The notes under the pieces are model-generated. The model searched no databases. It was given only the letters and a program-made list of their open reading frames with translations, and was not told the DNA's origin. A stretch of 64,000 nt of DNA from Leifsonia shinshuensis (lineage in GTDB: Bacteria > Actinomycetota > Actinomycetes > Actinomycetales > Microbacteriaceae), in NCBI RefSeq assembly GCF_014217625.1, contig NZ_CP043641.1:2418001-2482000 (forward strand), in the 5' to 3' direction. This document shows positions 16,780-26,908 of the stretch, one piece after another. The translations under genes were made by a program, and so were the position numbers. How positions within the stretch are numbered: position 1 is the stretch's first letter; the number at the start of each line of letters is the position of its first letter.

Positions 16780-17696
16780 GCGTTCTCCTTCGGCTGCAGA
16801 CGGGTGATCAGCCACGAGATCACCATGATCAGAACGGTCAAGGCGATCGCGACGGCCGCAGCCGAGCCGACCTGGCCGGTGTTGAAGGCCCGATTGAACG
16901 CCTCGAACGCCGGCACCGTCGTGCTGGTGCCCGGGCCGCCCTGCGTCGTGATGTAGACGATGTCGAACGACTTCAGGGTCGCCGTCACCGTCAGCGTGAG
17001 CGCGATGGCGAGCTGACCGCGCAGCGCGGGCAGGGTCACCCCGAAGAACTCGCGCAGCGGTCCGGCGCCGTCGATCCGCGCGGCCTCGAAGACGGCGGGC
17101 TCGATGTTCTGCACGCCGCCGAGGAAGAGCACCAGGCACAGCCCGGTGTTCACCCACGTCCCGATGAAGCCGATCGCGATCAGCGCGAAGGTGTAGTCGC
17201 CGAGCCAGGCACGCGCCAGCTCGCCGAGCCCCACCGCTGCGAGCACCTGGTTGAGCAGGCCGTGCGGGGCGTAGATCGAGACCCAGATGGTGCCGACCAC
17301 CACCGACGCGATCACCTGCGGGAGGAACAGCACCGTGCGGAAGAAGCCCATCCCGCGGAGCCGGTTGGCGTGCGAGAGCACGATCGTCAGGGCGAGGCCG
17401 AGGACGACCGGCAGGGCCGCGTAGAAGAGGAGCAGCACGGACACGTGCAGGAAGGCGTCGCGCAGCTGGACGTCCGTGAAGACGGCCGCGTAGTTCTTCA
17501 GCCCCGCCCAGGTCGACGCTCCGATGCCGTTCCAGTCGTAGAAGGAGTACTGGAACGTCTGCAGGAGCGGGACGACGATGAACGCGGCCAGCACGAGCAC
17601 GGACGGCGCGACATACAGGTAGGCGGCCGGCTGCCACCGGCGCCGCGCGCGGGTGCGCGGGGCGTCGGTGGCAGTCGCGATGAGGGTCTGAGCCAT
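16776..17696 (-). CDS. Sugar ABC transporter permease (MalF/CUT1 type)
   Basis: A 306-residue inner-membrane permease. After a basic N-terminus (TRARRRWQPAAYLY) come six predicted helices and the EAA motif VFEAARIDGAGPLREFFGVTLPALR, followed by the typical FDIVYITTQGGPG loop. Its ATG shares one base with the stop of the binding-protein gene (TAATG). It forms the transmembrane dimer with the 15955-16779 permease. Expected to import a di- or oligosaccharide. Confidence 0.95.
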   Translation of the reverse strand: MAQTLIATATDAPRTRARRRWQPAAYLYVAPSVLVLAAFIVVPLLQTFQYSFYDWNGIGASTWAGLKNYAAVFTDVQLRDAFLHVSVLLLFYAALPVVLGLALTIVLSHANRLRGMGFFRTVLFLPQVIASVVVGTIWVSIYAPHGLLNQVLAAVGLGELARAWLGDYTFALIAIGFIGTWVNTGLCLVLFLGGVQNIEPAVFEAARIDGAGPLREFFGVTLPALRGQLAIALTLTVTATLKSFDIVYITTQGGPGTSTTVPAFEAFNRAFNTGQVGSAAAVAIALTVLIMVISWLITRLQPKENA

Positions 17697-19054
17697 TACT
17701 TGTTTCCGGAGACGAAGCCCGAATAGTCGGTCTGCAGCGTCTGGGTGAACTGCTGCGGGGAGGTCTTCTGGGCGGTGAGGTCCTGCATGGCCGCGGTCAG
17801 CGTCGTGTAGAACGTCGGCGTCGTGTAGTCGAGGTACGGCACGATGCTCTTGCCCGCGGTCAGCGACGTGTACTGGTCGTAGACGCTCGCGTTCAGCGTC
17901 CCGGCCTCGGACGTGTGATCGGCCGGCAGGACGGTCGGGAGGCTGCTCGCGTCGATCATCGCCTGAGCACTGGACTTGCCGGAGATGAAGTCGATGTAGG
18001 CCGCCGCCGCGTTGGGGTGTGCGGACTTCGATGTGATCGCCCACGCCAGGCCCTCGCCGCCCTGGGTCACCGGTGCGGACGCCCCGGCCGGTGTGAGCGC
18101 CACCATCCCGGCGTTGGACTGGCCGAGAGCCTGCCCGATCGTGGACATGTCCCACGTGCCGTCGATGACGAACGCCGCCTTCCCCTTGCCGAAATCGGCG
18201 ACCGCCGCGTCCTGGGAGATCCCGTTGGCGTCGGCGGGCAGGTAGCCCTTCTGCGCCCAGTCCTGGATCGTCGTCGCGGCGTCGACGTTCGCCTTATCAG
18301 TCCACGCTCCCGCCTTGGCGGAGACCAGGTTCTGCACGGCCTTGGCTCCGGCGGTCGCGGCCTGGACCACGCCGTAGAGCTGGATGCCGCGCACTTTCTC
18401 GAGGTCGCCGTACGCCATCGGCTGGATGCCGGCGGCCTTCGCCTTCGCCATGGCGGCGGTCAGGTCGTCGAGGCTCTTGGGCGCCTCCACTCCGAGGCTG
18501 CTCAGGATCTTCTTGTTGTAGTAGACACCGACGAACTCGCCGGTGTTGGAGACGCCGTAGAGGTTGCCGGTCTGCCAGTGCTTGCCGTCCGAGCTGAAGG
18601 TGTTGAGCGCCAGCAGGTTCGAGGGGAAGTAGTGGTCCCAGCCGTACAGCGACGAGTAGTCGTTCAGCGGGGTGAGCATCCCGCCGGAGACGAACGCCCC
18701 CATGTCGGGGTAGCCCTGGTTGGCCTGCACGACGTCCGGCGGGTTGTTGCCGGAGAGGGCGAGCTTCAGCGTCGTCTTCAGGTCGGAGAACGACTGGCTG
18801 TTGCGCTTGATCGTGATGTCCGGGTACTTCTTCTCGAACTCCGCGTTGAGCTTCTTCTGGGCGGTGTCGATGTCACCCGTGTTGTTCTGATCCCAGACGG
18901 TCAGCGTGTACTTCCCGGACTCCACGGTCTTGGACGCCGTGACCTTCGAGGTGTCCGAGCCGGACCCGGACGACCCCGGCGCGCACCCGGCCAGGAGCAC
19001 CGCGGTCGCCGCAGTGAGCGCGCCGACCGCAATCGCGGTGAACTGCTTCTTCAT
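17696..19054 (-). CDS. Sugar-binding lipoprotein of ABC transporter
   Basis: A 452-residue SBP_bac family protein. The signal peptide MKKQFTAIAVGALTAATAVL ends in lipobox LAGC (Cys24), then a Gly/Ser linker. The mature part has YTLTVWDQNN, KYPDITIKRNSQSFSDLKT, NPPDVVQANQGYPDMG and KGKAAFVIDGTWDM, all typical of CUT1 binding proteins. Anchored outside the membrane, it delivers the sugar to the two permeases. AAAGG lies about seven bases before the ATG. Confidence 0.96.
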   Translation of the reverse strand: MKKQFTAIAVGALTAATAVLLAGCAPGSSGSGSDTSKVTASKTVESGKYTLTVWDQNNTGDIDTAQKKLNAEFEKKYPDITIKRNSQSFSDLKTTLKLALSGNNPPDVVQANQGYPDMGAFVSGGMLTPLNDYSSLYGWDHYFPSNLLALNTFSSDGKHWQTGNLYGVSNTGEFVGVYYNKKILSSLGVEAPKSLDDLTAAMAKAKAAGIQPMAYGDLEKVRGIQLYGVVQAATAGAKAVQNLVSAKAGAWTDKANVDAATTIQDWAQKGYLPADANGISQDAAVADFGKGKAAFVIDGTWDMSTIGQALGQSNAGMVALTPAGASAPVTQGGEGLAWAITSKSAHPNAAAAYIDFISGKSSAQAMIDASSLPTVLPADHTSEAGTLNASVYDQYTSLTAGKSIVPYLDYTTPTFYTTLTAAMQDLTAQKTSPQQFTQTLQTDYSGFVSGNK

Positions 19055-19057
19055 GGA

Positions 19058-20044
19058 TTACCTTTCTGTTCCCGTTGTCTGCTGGAGCGGCGCTCGCCGG
19101 CTCCAGTCGTGGAGGAAGGCCCATTCGGAGTCCGCGGCGTGTCGTTCGACGAAGCCGATGAGCTCGCGAGGAGTCGGGGCGCTCGCGCCCCCGCCCAGGC
19201 CGGTCACCGAATAGGCGGCGGTGGCCGTGGCGAAGCGAAGTCGTTCGGCGAGGGTCCACTCCTCGCCGAGGGAGGTCATGAGGGCGGCCGTGAAGACATC
19301 GCCGGCGCCGGTCGGGTCGACCGCGGCGACGGGGATGCCGGGAACCTCGGCCTCCTCTCCATTCGCCGAGTCGACGGCGATGACGCCCGCCGCGCCGCGC
19401 GTGACGACCGCGAGGCCGACGTGGTCCGCCAGAGCGCGGGCCGCGGACACCGGGTCGGTCGTGCGGGTGTACGCGACCGCCTCGTCGTGGTTCGGGATGA
19501 AGACGTCCACGCGGTCGAGTTCGGCGAGCAGCCCGCTGGACCATTCGCCGCTCGCGTCCCAGCCGACCCCGCCGACGAGCACGGTGCCCGCCTCGCGCAT
19601 CTCGACGGCCCACGGGAGGGCGGCGTCGGACACGTCCAGGTGCGCGGCAGCGACATCGTCGCGTCGCTGCGGGACGGCGACGGAGTGCTCCTCCACGTAG
19701 GTGAGGAAGCCGCGGTCGTGCGGACCGGAGATCGCCACGCTGACCGGGCTCTGGTAGCCGCGGACGGTCTGGAGCTCGTCGAGGTCGAGGTTCGGCTCCG
19801 CGCGGAGGAGCGCGTGGATGTGCGTACCGATGACGTCGTCTCCCATGGTGGCGACGAGACGGGAGTCCGCGCCGAGCCGCGCCGCCGCCACCGCCCGGAT
19901 CGCCGAGCCGCCCACGGCGATCCCGAAGCGGTCCGCGTATGTCTCCTGCCCGAGGACCGGGACGTCGGCGCCCGTGAAGATCAGGTCGCAGAACACATCC
20001 CCGGTGAAGAGCAGGGCCCCAGGTCGGGACAGACGGTGATGCAA
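19058..20044 (-). CDS. PfkB-family carbohydrate kinase
   Basis: A 328-residue ribokinase-like enzyme. The N-terminal part is ALLFTGDVFCDLIFTGADVP, with GIAVGGSAIRAVAAARLG as the substrate-binding glycine region. The C-terminal signature DPTGAGDVFTAALMTSLG contains the catalytic Asp. I chose the TTG at 20044 because GAAGGAG lies seven bases upstream and it removes a poorly coding extension to 20086. First gene of the importer operon. It probably phosphorylates the imported sugar, supplying the phosphate needed by the downstream-acting GH4 and NagB-like enzymes; that role is inferred. Confidence 0.88.
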   Translation of the reverse strand: MHHRLSRPGALLFTGDVFCDLIFTGADVPVLGQETYADRFGIAVGGSAIRAVAAARLGADSRLVATMGDDVIGTHIHALLRAEPNLDLDELQTVRGYQSPVSVAISGPHDRGFLTYVEEHSVAVPQRRDDVAAAHLDVSDAALPWAVEMREAGTVLVGGVGWDASGEWSSGLLAELDRVDVFIPNHDEAVAYTRTTDPVSAARALADHVGLAVVTRGAAGVIAVDSANGEEAEVPGIPVAAVDPTGAGDVFTAALMTSLGEEWTLAERLRFATATAAYSVTGLGGGASAPTPRELIGFVERHAADSEWAFLHDWSRRAPLQQTTGTER

Positions 20045-20096
20045 CGGTTCACTCCTTCGCACTTCTCCGGACGGGATGCGGGACAACGTAACACTC

Positions 20097-20133
20097 TTGC
20101 GCAGGTTTGATCAACTTTGCGCATGTTTGCGTA
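20097..20133. promoter_or_regulatory. Four TTG-type boxes at exact 10-bp spacing: candidate DeoR operator
   Basis: TTGCGCA (20097), TTGATCA (20107), TTGCGCA (20117) and TTGCGTA (20127), each separated by 3 bp, lie between the divergent pfkB-like and deoR-like genes. The last box coincides with a possible -35 for the regulator, with TATCGT (20152-20157) as a possible -10. DeoR-family repressors often bind tandem repeats cooperatively; the assignment is inferred. Confidence 0.65.
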
Positions 20134-20164
20134 TTTCGAGCGTGTTTCGGCTATCGTGATGAGC

Positions 20165-20938
20165 ATGATCGTGAGTGAACGGCGCCAGCGCATCCTGAAC
20201 GAGCTGCGGGCCAGCGGGACCGCCAGCGTCCCCGAGCTGGCCGAGACGCTCGGCGTCAGCCCGTCGACGATCCGCCGCGACCTCGAGATCCTCGACCGAA
20301 ACGGGGAGCTCACGCGCAGCTACGGCGGCGCCGTCCTCCGCTCGGGCATGACGGTCCAGGAGGGCACGGAGTCTCCCGAGACGCCCTACGACGACAGTGC
20401 CGACATCGACCTGAAGGTCCGGCTGGCCAAGGCCGCGCTCGCGTACGTGCAGGACGGCAGCGTCGTCCTGCTGGACATCGGAACGACGACACCGTTCCTC
20501 GCCCGGATGCTGCGCGGACGGGACATCACGGTCGTCACCTCGAATCTCGCGGTCTTCGACGAGCTGCGCAACGACAGCGCCGTACGGGTCGTTCTGCTCG
20601 GCGGGGTGCTCCGCCGCAACATGCGCACGCTGGTCGGCTCGCTCACCGTGGCGTCCCTCCAGCAGATCACGGCCGACGTCATGTTCCTCTCCTGCACCGG
20701 CGTCCGGGCGGGAGGAGCGATCGTCGACGACATGGCCGTCGAGACGCCGCTCAAGCAGGCGATGATCGCGGCGAGCGACAAGGTCGTCCTGCTCGCCAGC
20801 GAAGCCAAGTTCCCCGGGACGGGCGCGCTCCGCGTGTGCGCGCTCTCCGACGTCGACGTGCTCGTCACCACCGACGGCGCCCCGGTCGAAGCCATCGAAT
20901 TGTGCCGCGCCAGCGGCGGAGAGGTCGTGATCGCGTGA
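20165..20938 (+). CDS. DeoR-family transcriptional regulator
   Basis: A 257-residue regulator. The N-terminal helix-turn-helix contains RQRILNELRASGTASVPELAE, then LGVSPSTIRRDLEILDRNGEL and SYGGAVL. The C-terminal DeoRC sugar-phosphate sensor contains VLLDIGTTTPFLARML, ITVVTSNLAV, LLGGVLRRNMRTLVG and DKVVLLASEAKF. An in-frame ATG at 20159 is the alternative start; no Shine-Dalgarno is seen and the -10-like TATCGT just upstream suggests a leaderless mRNA. The stop overlaps the GH4 gene's GTG. It likely represses both divergent operons until a sugar phosphate binds. Confidence 0.94.
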   Translation: MIVSERRQRILNELRASGTASVPELAETLGVSPSTIRRDLEILDRNGELTRSYGGAVLRSGMTVQEGTESPETPYDDSADIDLKVRLAKAALAYVQDGSVVLLDIGTTTPFLARMLRGRDITVVTSNLAVFDELRNDSAVRVVLLGGVLRRNMRTLVGSLTVASLQQITADVMFLSCTGVRAGGAIVDDMAVETPLKQAMIAASDKVVLLASEAKFPGTGALRVCALSDVDVLVTTDGAPVEAIELCRASGGEVVIA

Positions 20939-22323
20939 AGTTGAGCATCCTCGGCGGCGGTGGATTCCGCACGCCCTACGTCTGGCAGGCCATGCTCAGG
21001 GACACGGGCAGCCCCCGCGTCGACGAGGTGTGCCTCTACGATGTGGACACCGAGAAGCTCACGACCATGGCGGCCCTGCTGGCGCAGCTCGCCGCCGGCA
21101 CCCCTGGCGCACCGCGGCTGACCACGACCACCTCGCTCGACGAGGCCATCGCCGGCAGCGACTTCGTGTTCTCGGCCATCCGCGTCGGAGGCCTGGAGGG
21201 CCGGCGCTGCGACGAGCACGTGGCCCTCGACCTCGGCGTGCTCGGCCAGGAGACCACCGGTCCCGGCGGCATCGCCTACGCGCTCCGCACCGTGCCGGTA
21301 ATGGTCGGCGTCGCCGAGACGATCGCGCGGCTGGCCCCGAACGCCTTCGTGATGAACTTCACCAACCCGGCCGGCATCATCACCGAAGCGATGCAGGGCG
21401 TGCTCGGCGACCGCGTCGTCGGCATCTGCGACACGCCGTCCGGTCTGGGCCGCCGCGTGGCGGCGGCGCTCGGCGTCGACCAGAGCCGCATCCACATGGA
21501 CTACGTCGGACTCAACCACCTGGGCTGGATGCGCGGCGTCTACCACGACGGCCGGAACGTCCTGCCGGACTTCCTCGCCGACGACCGGCTGCTCGGCGAG
21601 CTCGAGGAGGGCCAGGTCTTCGGCGCCGAGTGGATCCGCGAACTCGGCGTGATCCCGAACGAGTACCTGTACTACTACTACTTCAACCGCGACGCGGTGC
21701 GCGCCATGATCGCGGCGGGCACGACCCGCGGCGACTTCCTGGCCCGCACGCAGTCCGAGTTCTGGGAGCTCTCCCGCGACAGCGGCGACAAGGCGGACCT
21801 GTGGCGGCGCACCGTGGAACGCCGCAGCGCCTCCTATATGGCCGAGGCGACCGGGGGCACGCAGGACGAGCCCGCGCACCACCATGAGGCCTCCACCGAC
21901 CTGGCCGACCAGGGCTATGCGGGCGTTGCGCTCGGCGTCATGAACGCGATCACGCGCAATGAGCAGGCGACGATGATCCTCAACGTGCGCAACCGCGGCA
22001 CCATCGCCGGCCTCCCGGACGACGCCGTCATCGAGGTGCCCACCCTGGTCGACGCGAACGGCGCGCATCCGCTGTCCGTCCCGGCGCCCAGCCTGCACCA
22101 GCTCGGCCTGATGGCGCAGGTCAAGGAGGTCGAGCGCCACGCGATCGCCGCAGCGCTCACCGGATCCGCGTCGGAGGCACTGCTCGCCTTCGCCCTGCAC
22201 CCGCTGGTGGAGAGCGTCCCGACCGCGCGCGAGCTGCTCCGCGGTTACACGGCCGCGCACCCGCAGCTCGCCGAGCTCTTCGGCGGCGCAGCGGTGGACG
22301 CGCTCGCACCCGCTGGGCGCTGA
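20935..22323 (+). CDS. Glycoside hydrolase family 4 (6-phospho-beta-glucosidase-like)
   Basis: A 462-residue GH4 enzyme, which cleaves through an NAD-dependent redox mechanism with Mn2+. The Rossmann start is KLSILGGGGFRTPYVWQAM. Family motifs include FSAIRVGGLEGRRCDEH, GQETTGPGGIAYALRTVPV, FVMNFTNPAGIITEAM, VVGICDTPSGLGRRVA (metal-site Cys) and YVGLNHLGWM (metal-site His). The pattern is closest to 6-phospho-beta-glucosidases rather than alpha-galactosidases. It overlaps deoR by 4 nt and nagB by 1 nt. With a non-PTS importer, the phosphorylated substrate would have to come from the PfkB kinase. Confidence 0.92.
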   Translation: MKLSILGGGGFRTPYVWQAMLRDTGSPRVDEVCLYDVDTEKLTTMAALLAQLAAGTPGAPRLTTTTSLDEAIAGSDFVFSAIRVGGLEGRRCDEHVALDLGVLGQETTGPGGIAYALRTVPVMVGVAETIARLAPNAFVMNFTNPAGIITEAMQGVLGDRVVGICDTPSGLGRRVAAALGVDQSRIHMDYVGLNHLGWMRGVYHDGRNVLPDFLADDRLLGELEEGQVFGAEWIRELGVIPNEYLYYYYFNRDAVRAMIAAGTTRGDFLARTQSEFWELSRDSGDKADLWRRTVERRSASYMAEATGGTQDEPAHHHEASTDLADQGYAGVALGVMNAITRNEQATMILNVRNRGTIAGLPDDAVIEVPTLVDANGAHPLSVPAPSLHQLGLMAQVKEVERHAIAAALTGSASEALLAFALHPLVESVPTARELLRGYTAAHPQLAELFGGAAVDALAPAGR

Positions 22324-23096
22324 TGCGTGTCGTCGTCCTGCCGACCTCCGCCGAGGTCGGCGAGGCAGCGGCGGCGGAGATCGCCGCGGTCGTGACCGAG
22401 CGCCCGGACGCGGTGCTCGGGCTCGCCACCGGCGATTCGCCGCTCGGCGCCTACGCGGCGCTCGGCCGCCGCGTCGAGCGCGACGGGCTCGACCTCTCGC
22501 GGGCCCGCGGCTTCGCCCTGGACGAGTACGTCGGGCTGGACCCGTCCGATCCGCAGAGCTACAACGCAGTCATCGACCGCACGGTCACGACGCCGCTGCG
22601 GATGCGCGCGGGCGCCGTGCGCGTTCCGGCCGGCGCGGCAGCCGACCTCGACGCGGCCGCGGACGCGTACGAGCGCGCCATCGAGGAGTCCGGAGTGGAC
22701 ATCCAGATCCTCGGCATCGGCGCGAACGGGCACATCGGCTTCAACGAGCCGGGATCCGCGTTCACGACGCGCACGCGGGTCGTCGCGCTCAGCGAGCGGA
22801 CCAGACTCGACAACGCCCGGTTCTTCGCGACGCCCTCCGATGTGCCGACGCACGCCCTGACGCAGGGACTCGCCACGATCATGCGGGCACGCCGGATCGT
22901 CCTCGTCGCGCTCGGGGAGCGGAAGGCGGAGGCGGTCCGCGCCGCCGTCGAGGGGCGCCCGTCCGCGGCCTGCCCGGCCTCCGTGCTGCAGGACCACCCG
23001 GACGCCCTGCTGGTCGTGGACGAGGCCGCCGCGTCGCGGATAGCGGTCAGCTCCTCCGCTGTCAACCGCTTCCCGCGCTTGCTCGCCCGCAGGTAG
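22323..23096 (+). CDS. nagB: Glucosamine-6-phosphate deaminase-like protein
   Basis: A 257-residue NagB-family enzyme converting glucosamine-6-phosphate to fructose-6-phosphate and ammonia. Motifs are VLGLATGDSPLGAYAALGR (phosphate loop), FALDEYVGLDPSDPQSY (catalytic Asp) and LGIGANGHIGFNEPGSAF. The Asn before Gly-His replaces the Asp of the E. coli enzyme, as I recall for Gram-positive NagB proteins, so it is not a sign of inactivity. No nagA deacetylase is adjacent. The ATG overlaps the GH4 stop by one base. Confidence 0.92.
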   Translation: MRVVVLPTSAEVGEAAAAEIAAVVTERPDAVLGLATGDSPLGAYAALGRRVERDGLDLSRARGFALDEYVGLDPSDPQSYNAVIDRTVTTPLRMRAGAVRVPAGAAADLDAAADAYERAIEESGVDIQILGIGANGHIGFNEPGSAFTTRTRVVALSERTRLDNARFFATPSDVPTHALTQGLATIMRARRIVLVALGERKAEAVRAAVEGRPSAACPASVLQDHPDALLVVDEAAASRIAVSSSAVNRFPRLLARR

Positions 23097-23126
23097 CCTG
23101 TCGGTCTACCGATCATCGGAGGCACC

Positions 23127-23188
23127 GTGTCCCAGCCCTGCCCCCTCCTCGGCGACCCCGCTCGCAGCCTCATCCCCGGGGCCGCCCG

Positions 23189-23192
<4 letters not shown>
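23127..23192 (+). CDS. Putative 21-residue leader peptide before glgX
   Basis: A GTG at 23127 preceded by CGGAGG opens a 21-codon frame (SQPCPLLGDPARSLIPGAAR after the start). Its TGA at 23190-23192 overlaps the glgX start GTG at 23189. The better ribosome-binding site belongs to this short frame, not to glgX, so glgX may be translated by coupling. I cannot exclude chance. The small protein has no recognisable function. Confidence 0.45.
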
Positions 23193-25227
<2,035 letters not shown>

Positions 25228-25231
<4 letters not shown>

Positions 25232-26088
25232 GCGAACAGCAGATCCCGGCCCTGCTCGGCCGCTACCGCCCGCAGACCCTCATCGGCCGCGGAGGCGAGG
25301 CGGTCGTCTTCCGCGCGACGGACGAGATCCTCGACCGCGAGGTCGCCATCAAGCTGTACCGGTCGGCGACCGAGGAGCAGATGGCGCAGTACCGCACCGA
25401 GCAGACGGCGCTTGCGCGGCTCAGCCACCACGGCATCGTGTCGCTCATCGACGCCGGGATCGACTACTCGGCGCCGAAGGATCCGCGGCCGTTCCTGGTG
25501 ATGGAGCTGGTGACCGGCAGCGACCTGGCCTCCACGCTCCGCGAGCGGTCGCTGAACACGGAGGAGATCGCGGAGATCGCCTACGACGTCGCGGAGGCCC
25601 TGGAGTACGTGCACGCGAACGGGGTCGTGCACCGCGACATCAAGCCGTCGAACGTGATGCTCGTGACCTACGGCACGACGACGTTCCGCGCCCGCGCGCG
25701 GCTGACGGACTTCGGGATCGCCGGCGGCATCCTCGCCTCGCCGGAGACGGAGGAGGAGGGCAAGACCACGACGGGGACGGCCGCCTACCTCAGCCCCGAG
25801 CAGGCCTCGCTCCGGGCCGCGACCCCCGCCAGCGACGTCTACTCGCTCGGGCTGGTGCTGCTGGAGTGCTTCACCGGGACCGTGACCTACCCGGGAGGAG
25901 CGGTGGAGTCCGCACTCGCTCGGCTGAAGAACGATCCCCCGGTGCCGGACGACCTCCCGGACGACTGGACCCGGCTGCTGCGGGCCATGACGGCACGCGA
26001 TCCGGCCGAACGGCCGTCGGCGGCCGAGCTGGCCGTGGCGTTCCGGGAGGCGATCTTCGCGGCGGCGCCGGTGGGCGCCCGGTCCTGA
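25228..26088 (+). CDS. Soluble serine/threonine protein kinase (PknB-like)
   Basis: A 286-residue Hanks-type kinase consisting of the catalytic domain only. Visible are the G-loop IGRGGEAVVFRA (residues 19-30), K42 in VAIKLY, E93 in the hinge MELV, H135-R136-D137 in VVHRDIKPSNVM, LTDFGIAGG, a Thr-rich activation loop GKTTTGTAAYLSPEQ, and SDVYSLGLVLLE. No transmembrane helix or PASTA repeat follows. Its ATG overlaps the glgX stop by 4 nt, so it is made together with the debranching enzyme. A 20-bp tandem duplication repeats its last codons and stop. Confidence 0.95.
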
Positions 26089-26109
26089 GGGTGGGCGCCA
26101 GGTCCTGAG
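26071..26109 (+). repeat. 20-bp tandem duplication over the kinase stop codon
   Basis: GTGGGCGCCCGGTCCTGAG (26071-26089) is repeated at 26091-26109 with one change (CCC to CCA). The first copy encodes the kinase C-terminus VGARS and its stop; the second lies just downstream and would repeat VGARS-stop in a shifted frame. Confidence 0.9.
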
Positions 26110-26120
26110 ACTGGTTCCGC

Positions 26121-26906
26121 TCAGAGCCGCCGCAACCGCAGCGCCGGATCCCGCTCCCTGGCGGACTCGACCGCCTCGGGCTCCGCCTCCGCCAGCATCG
26201 TCTCCGGTGCGCCCCCGGCCTCCACCAGCACGTCCCCGTGCGGGTCCGCGAGCAGGCTGTGCCCCACCGAGATCGGCTCGGCCTGCGACACCGCTGCGGC
26301 GTAGCAGCCGTTCTCGATCGCGCGGGCCCGGGCGAGCGTCCGCCACTGGTCGACCTTGGACGGCCCAGGCACCCAGGACGAGCACACGGCGATCAGCTCG
26401 GCGCCCGCGTCTGCGAGCGCGCGGCCGAGCTCCGGGAAGCGCAAGTCGTAGCAGGTCATCAGCCCGACCGTCATCCCGGCGGCCTCGAACACCACGGGCT
26501 CGGGCTCCGGCGCGGGCGCGATCCACTCGGACTCGCGGAACCCGAACGAGTCGAAGAGATGGATCTTGCGGTACCGGGCGAGCAGGGACCCGTCCGCGCC
26601 GAACGCGGCGAGCGTGTTGAACGGTCGCGGCTCGGCATGGTCGGCGGACTGCTCGACGAGGCCCGCCACGATCGCCACACCACGGGAGGCCGCCAGCTCG
26701 GCGACCGCGGTCCCGAACCGGCCGTCCAGCGGCTCGGCGGCGCCCGCGAACGTGGCGTCCACCATCTTCTTCTCGTACATCGCGTACTCGGGCAGCAGCA
26801 CCAGGTCGGCGCCCTGGTCCGCCGCGCGCGCGACGGCGTCGCGGACAGCCCGGAGGTTGCCTGCGACGTCGTCGTCCGACGCGAGCTGGGCGAGGGCGAG
26901 CCGCAC
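26121..26906 (-). CDS. Carbon-nitrogen hydrolase (nitrilase superfamily amidase)
   Basis: A 261-residue CN-hydrolase with the Glu-Lys-Cys triad: Glu in LVLLPEYAMYEKK, Lys in ARYRKIHLFDSFG, Cys in GLMTCYDLRFPELGRAL. The overall pattern is closest to the Nit2/omega-amidase or deaminated-glutathione amidase branch. It probably hydrolyses a small carboxamide to acid and ammonia. The GTG at 26906 lies 2 nt after the permease stop. Last gene of an amidase-permease-amidase operon. Confidence 0.88.
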   Translation of the reverse strand: MRLALAQLASDDDVAGNLRAVRDAVARAADQGADLVLLPEYAMYEKKMVDATFAGAAEPLDGRFGTAVAELAASRGVAIVAGLVEQSADHAEPRPFNTLAAFGADGSLLARYRKIHLFDSFGFRESEWIAPAPEPEPVVFEAAGMTVGLMTCYDLRFPELGRALADAGAELIAVCSSWVPGPSKVDQWRTLARARAIENGCYAAAVSQAEPISVGHSLLADPHGDVLVEAGGAPETMLAEAEPEAVESARERDPALRLRRL

Positions 26907-26908
26907 CG

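Noticed and set aside
15955..19054. Sugar ABC importer broken because no ATPase gene is present
   Set aside because: CUT1 importers in actinobacteria commonly share one MsiK/MalK-type ATPase encoded elsewhere; both permeases and the binding protein are intact.
20045..20086. N-terminal extension of the PfkB kinase to a TTG at 20086
   Set aside because: It lacks a ribosome-binding site, while TTG 20044 has GAAGGAG at seven bases; the extension also adds residues unlike PfkB starts.
22323..23096. NagB-like protein being inactive because Asn replaces the E. coli Asp before Gly-His
   Set aside because: As I recall, Gram-positive NagB enzymes carry Asn here and the other catalytic residues are present.
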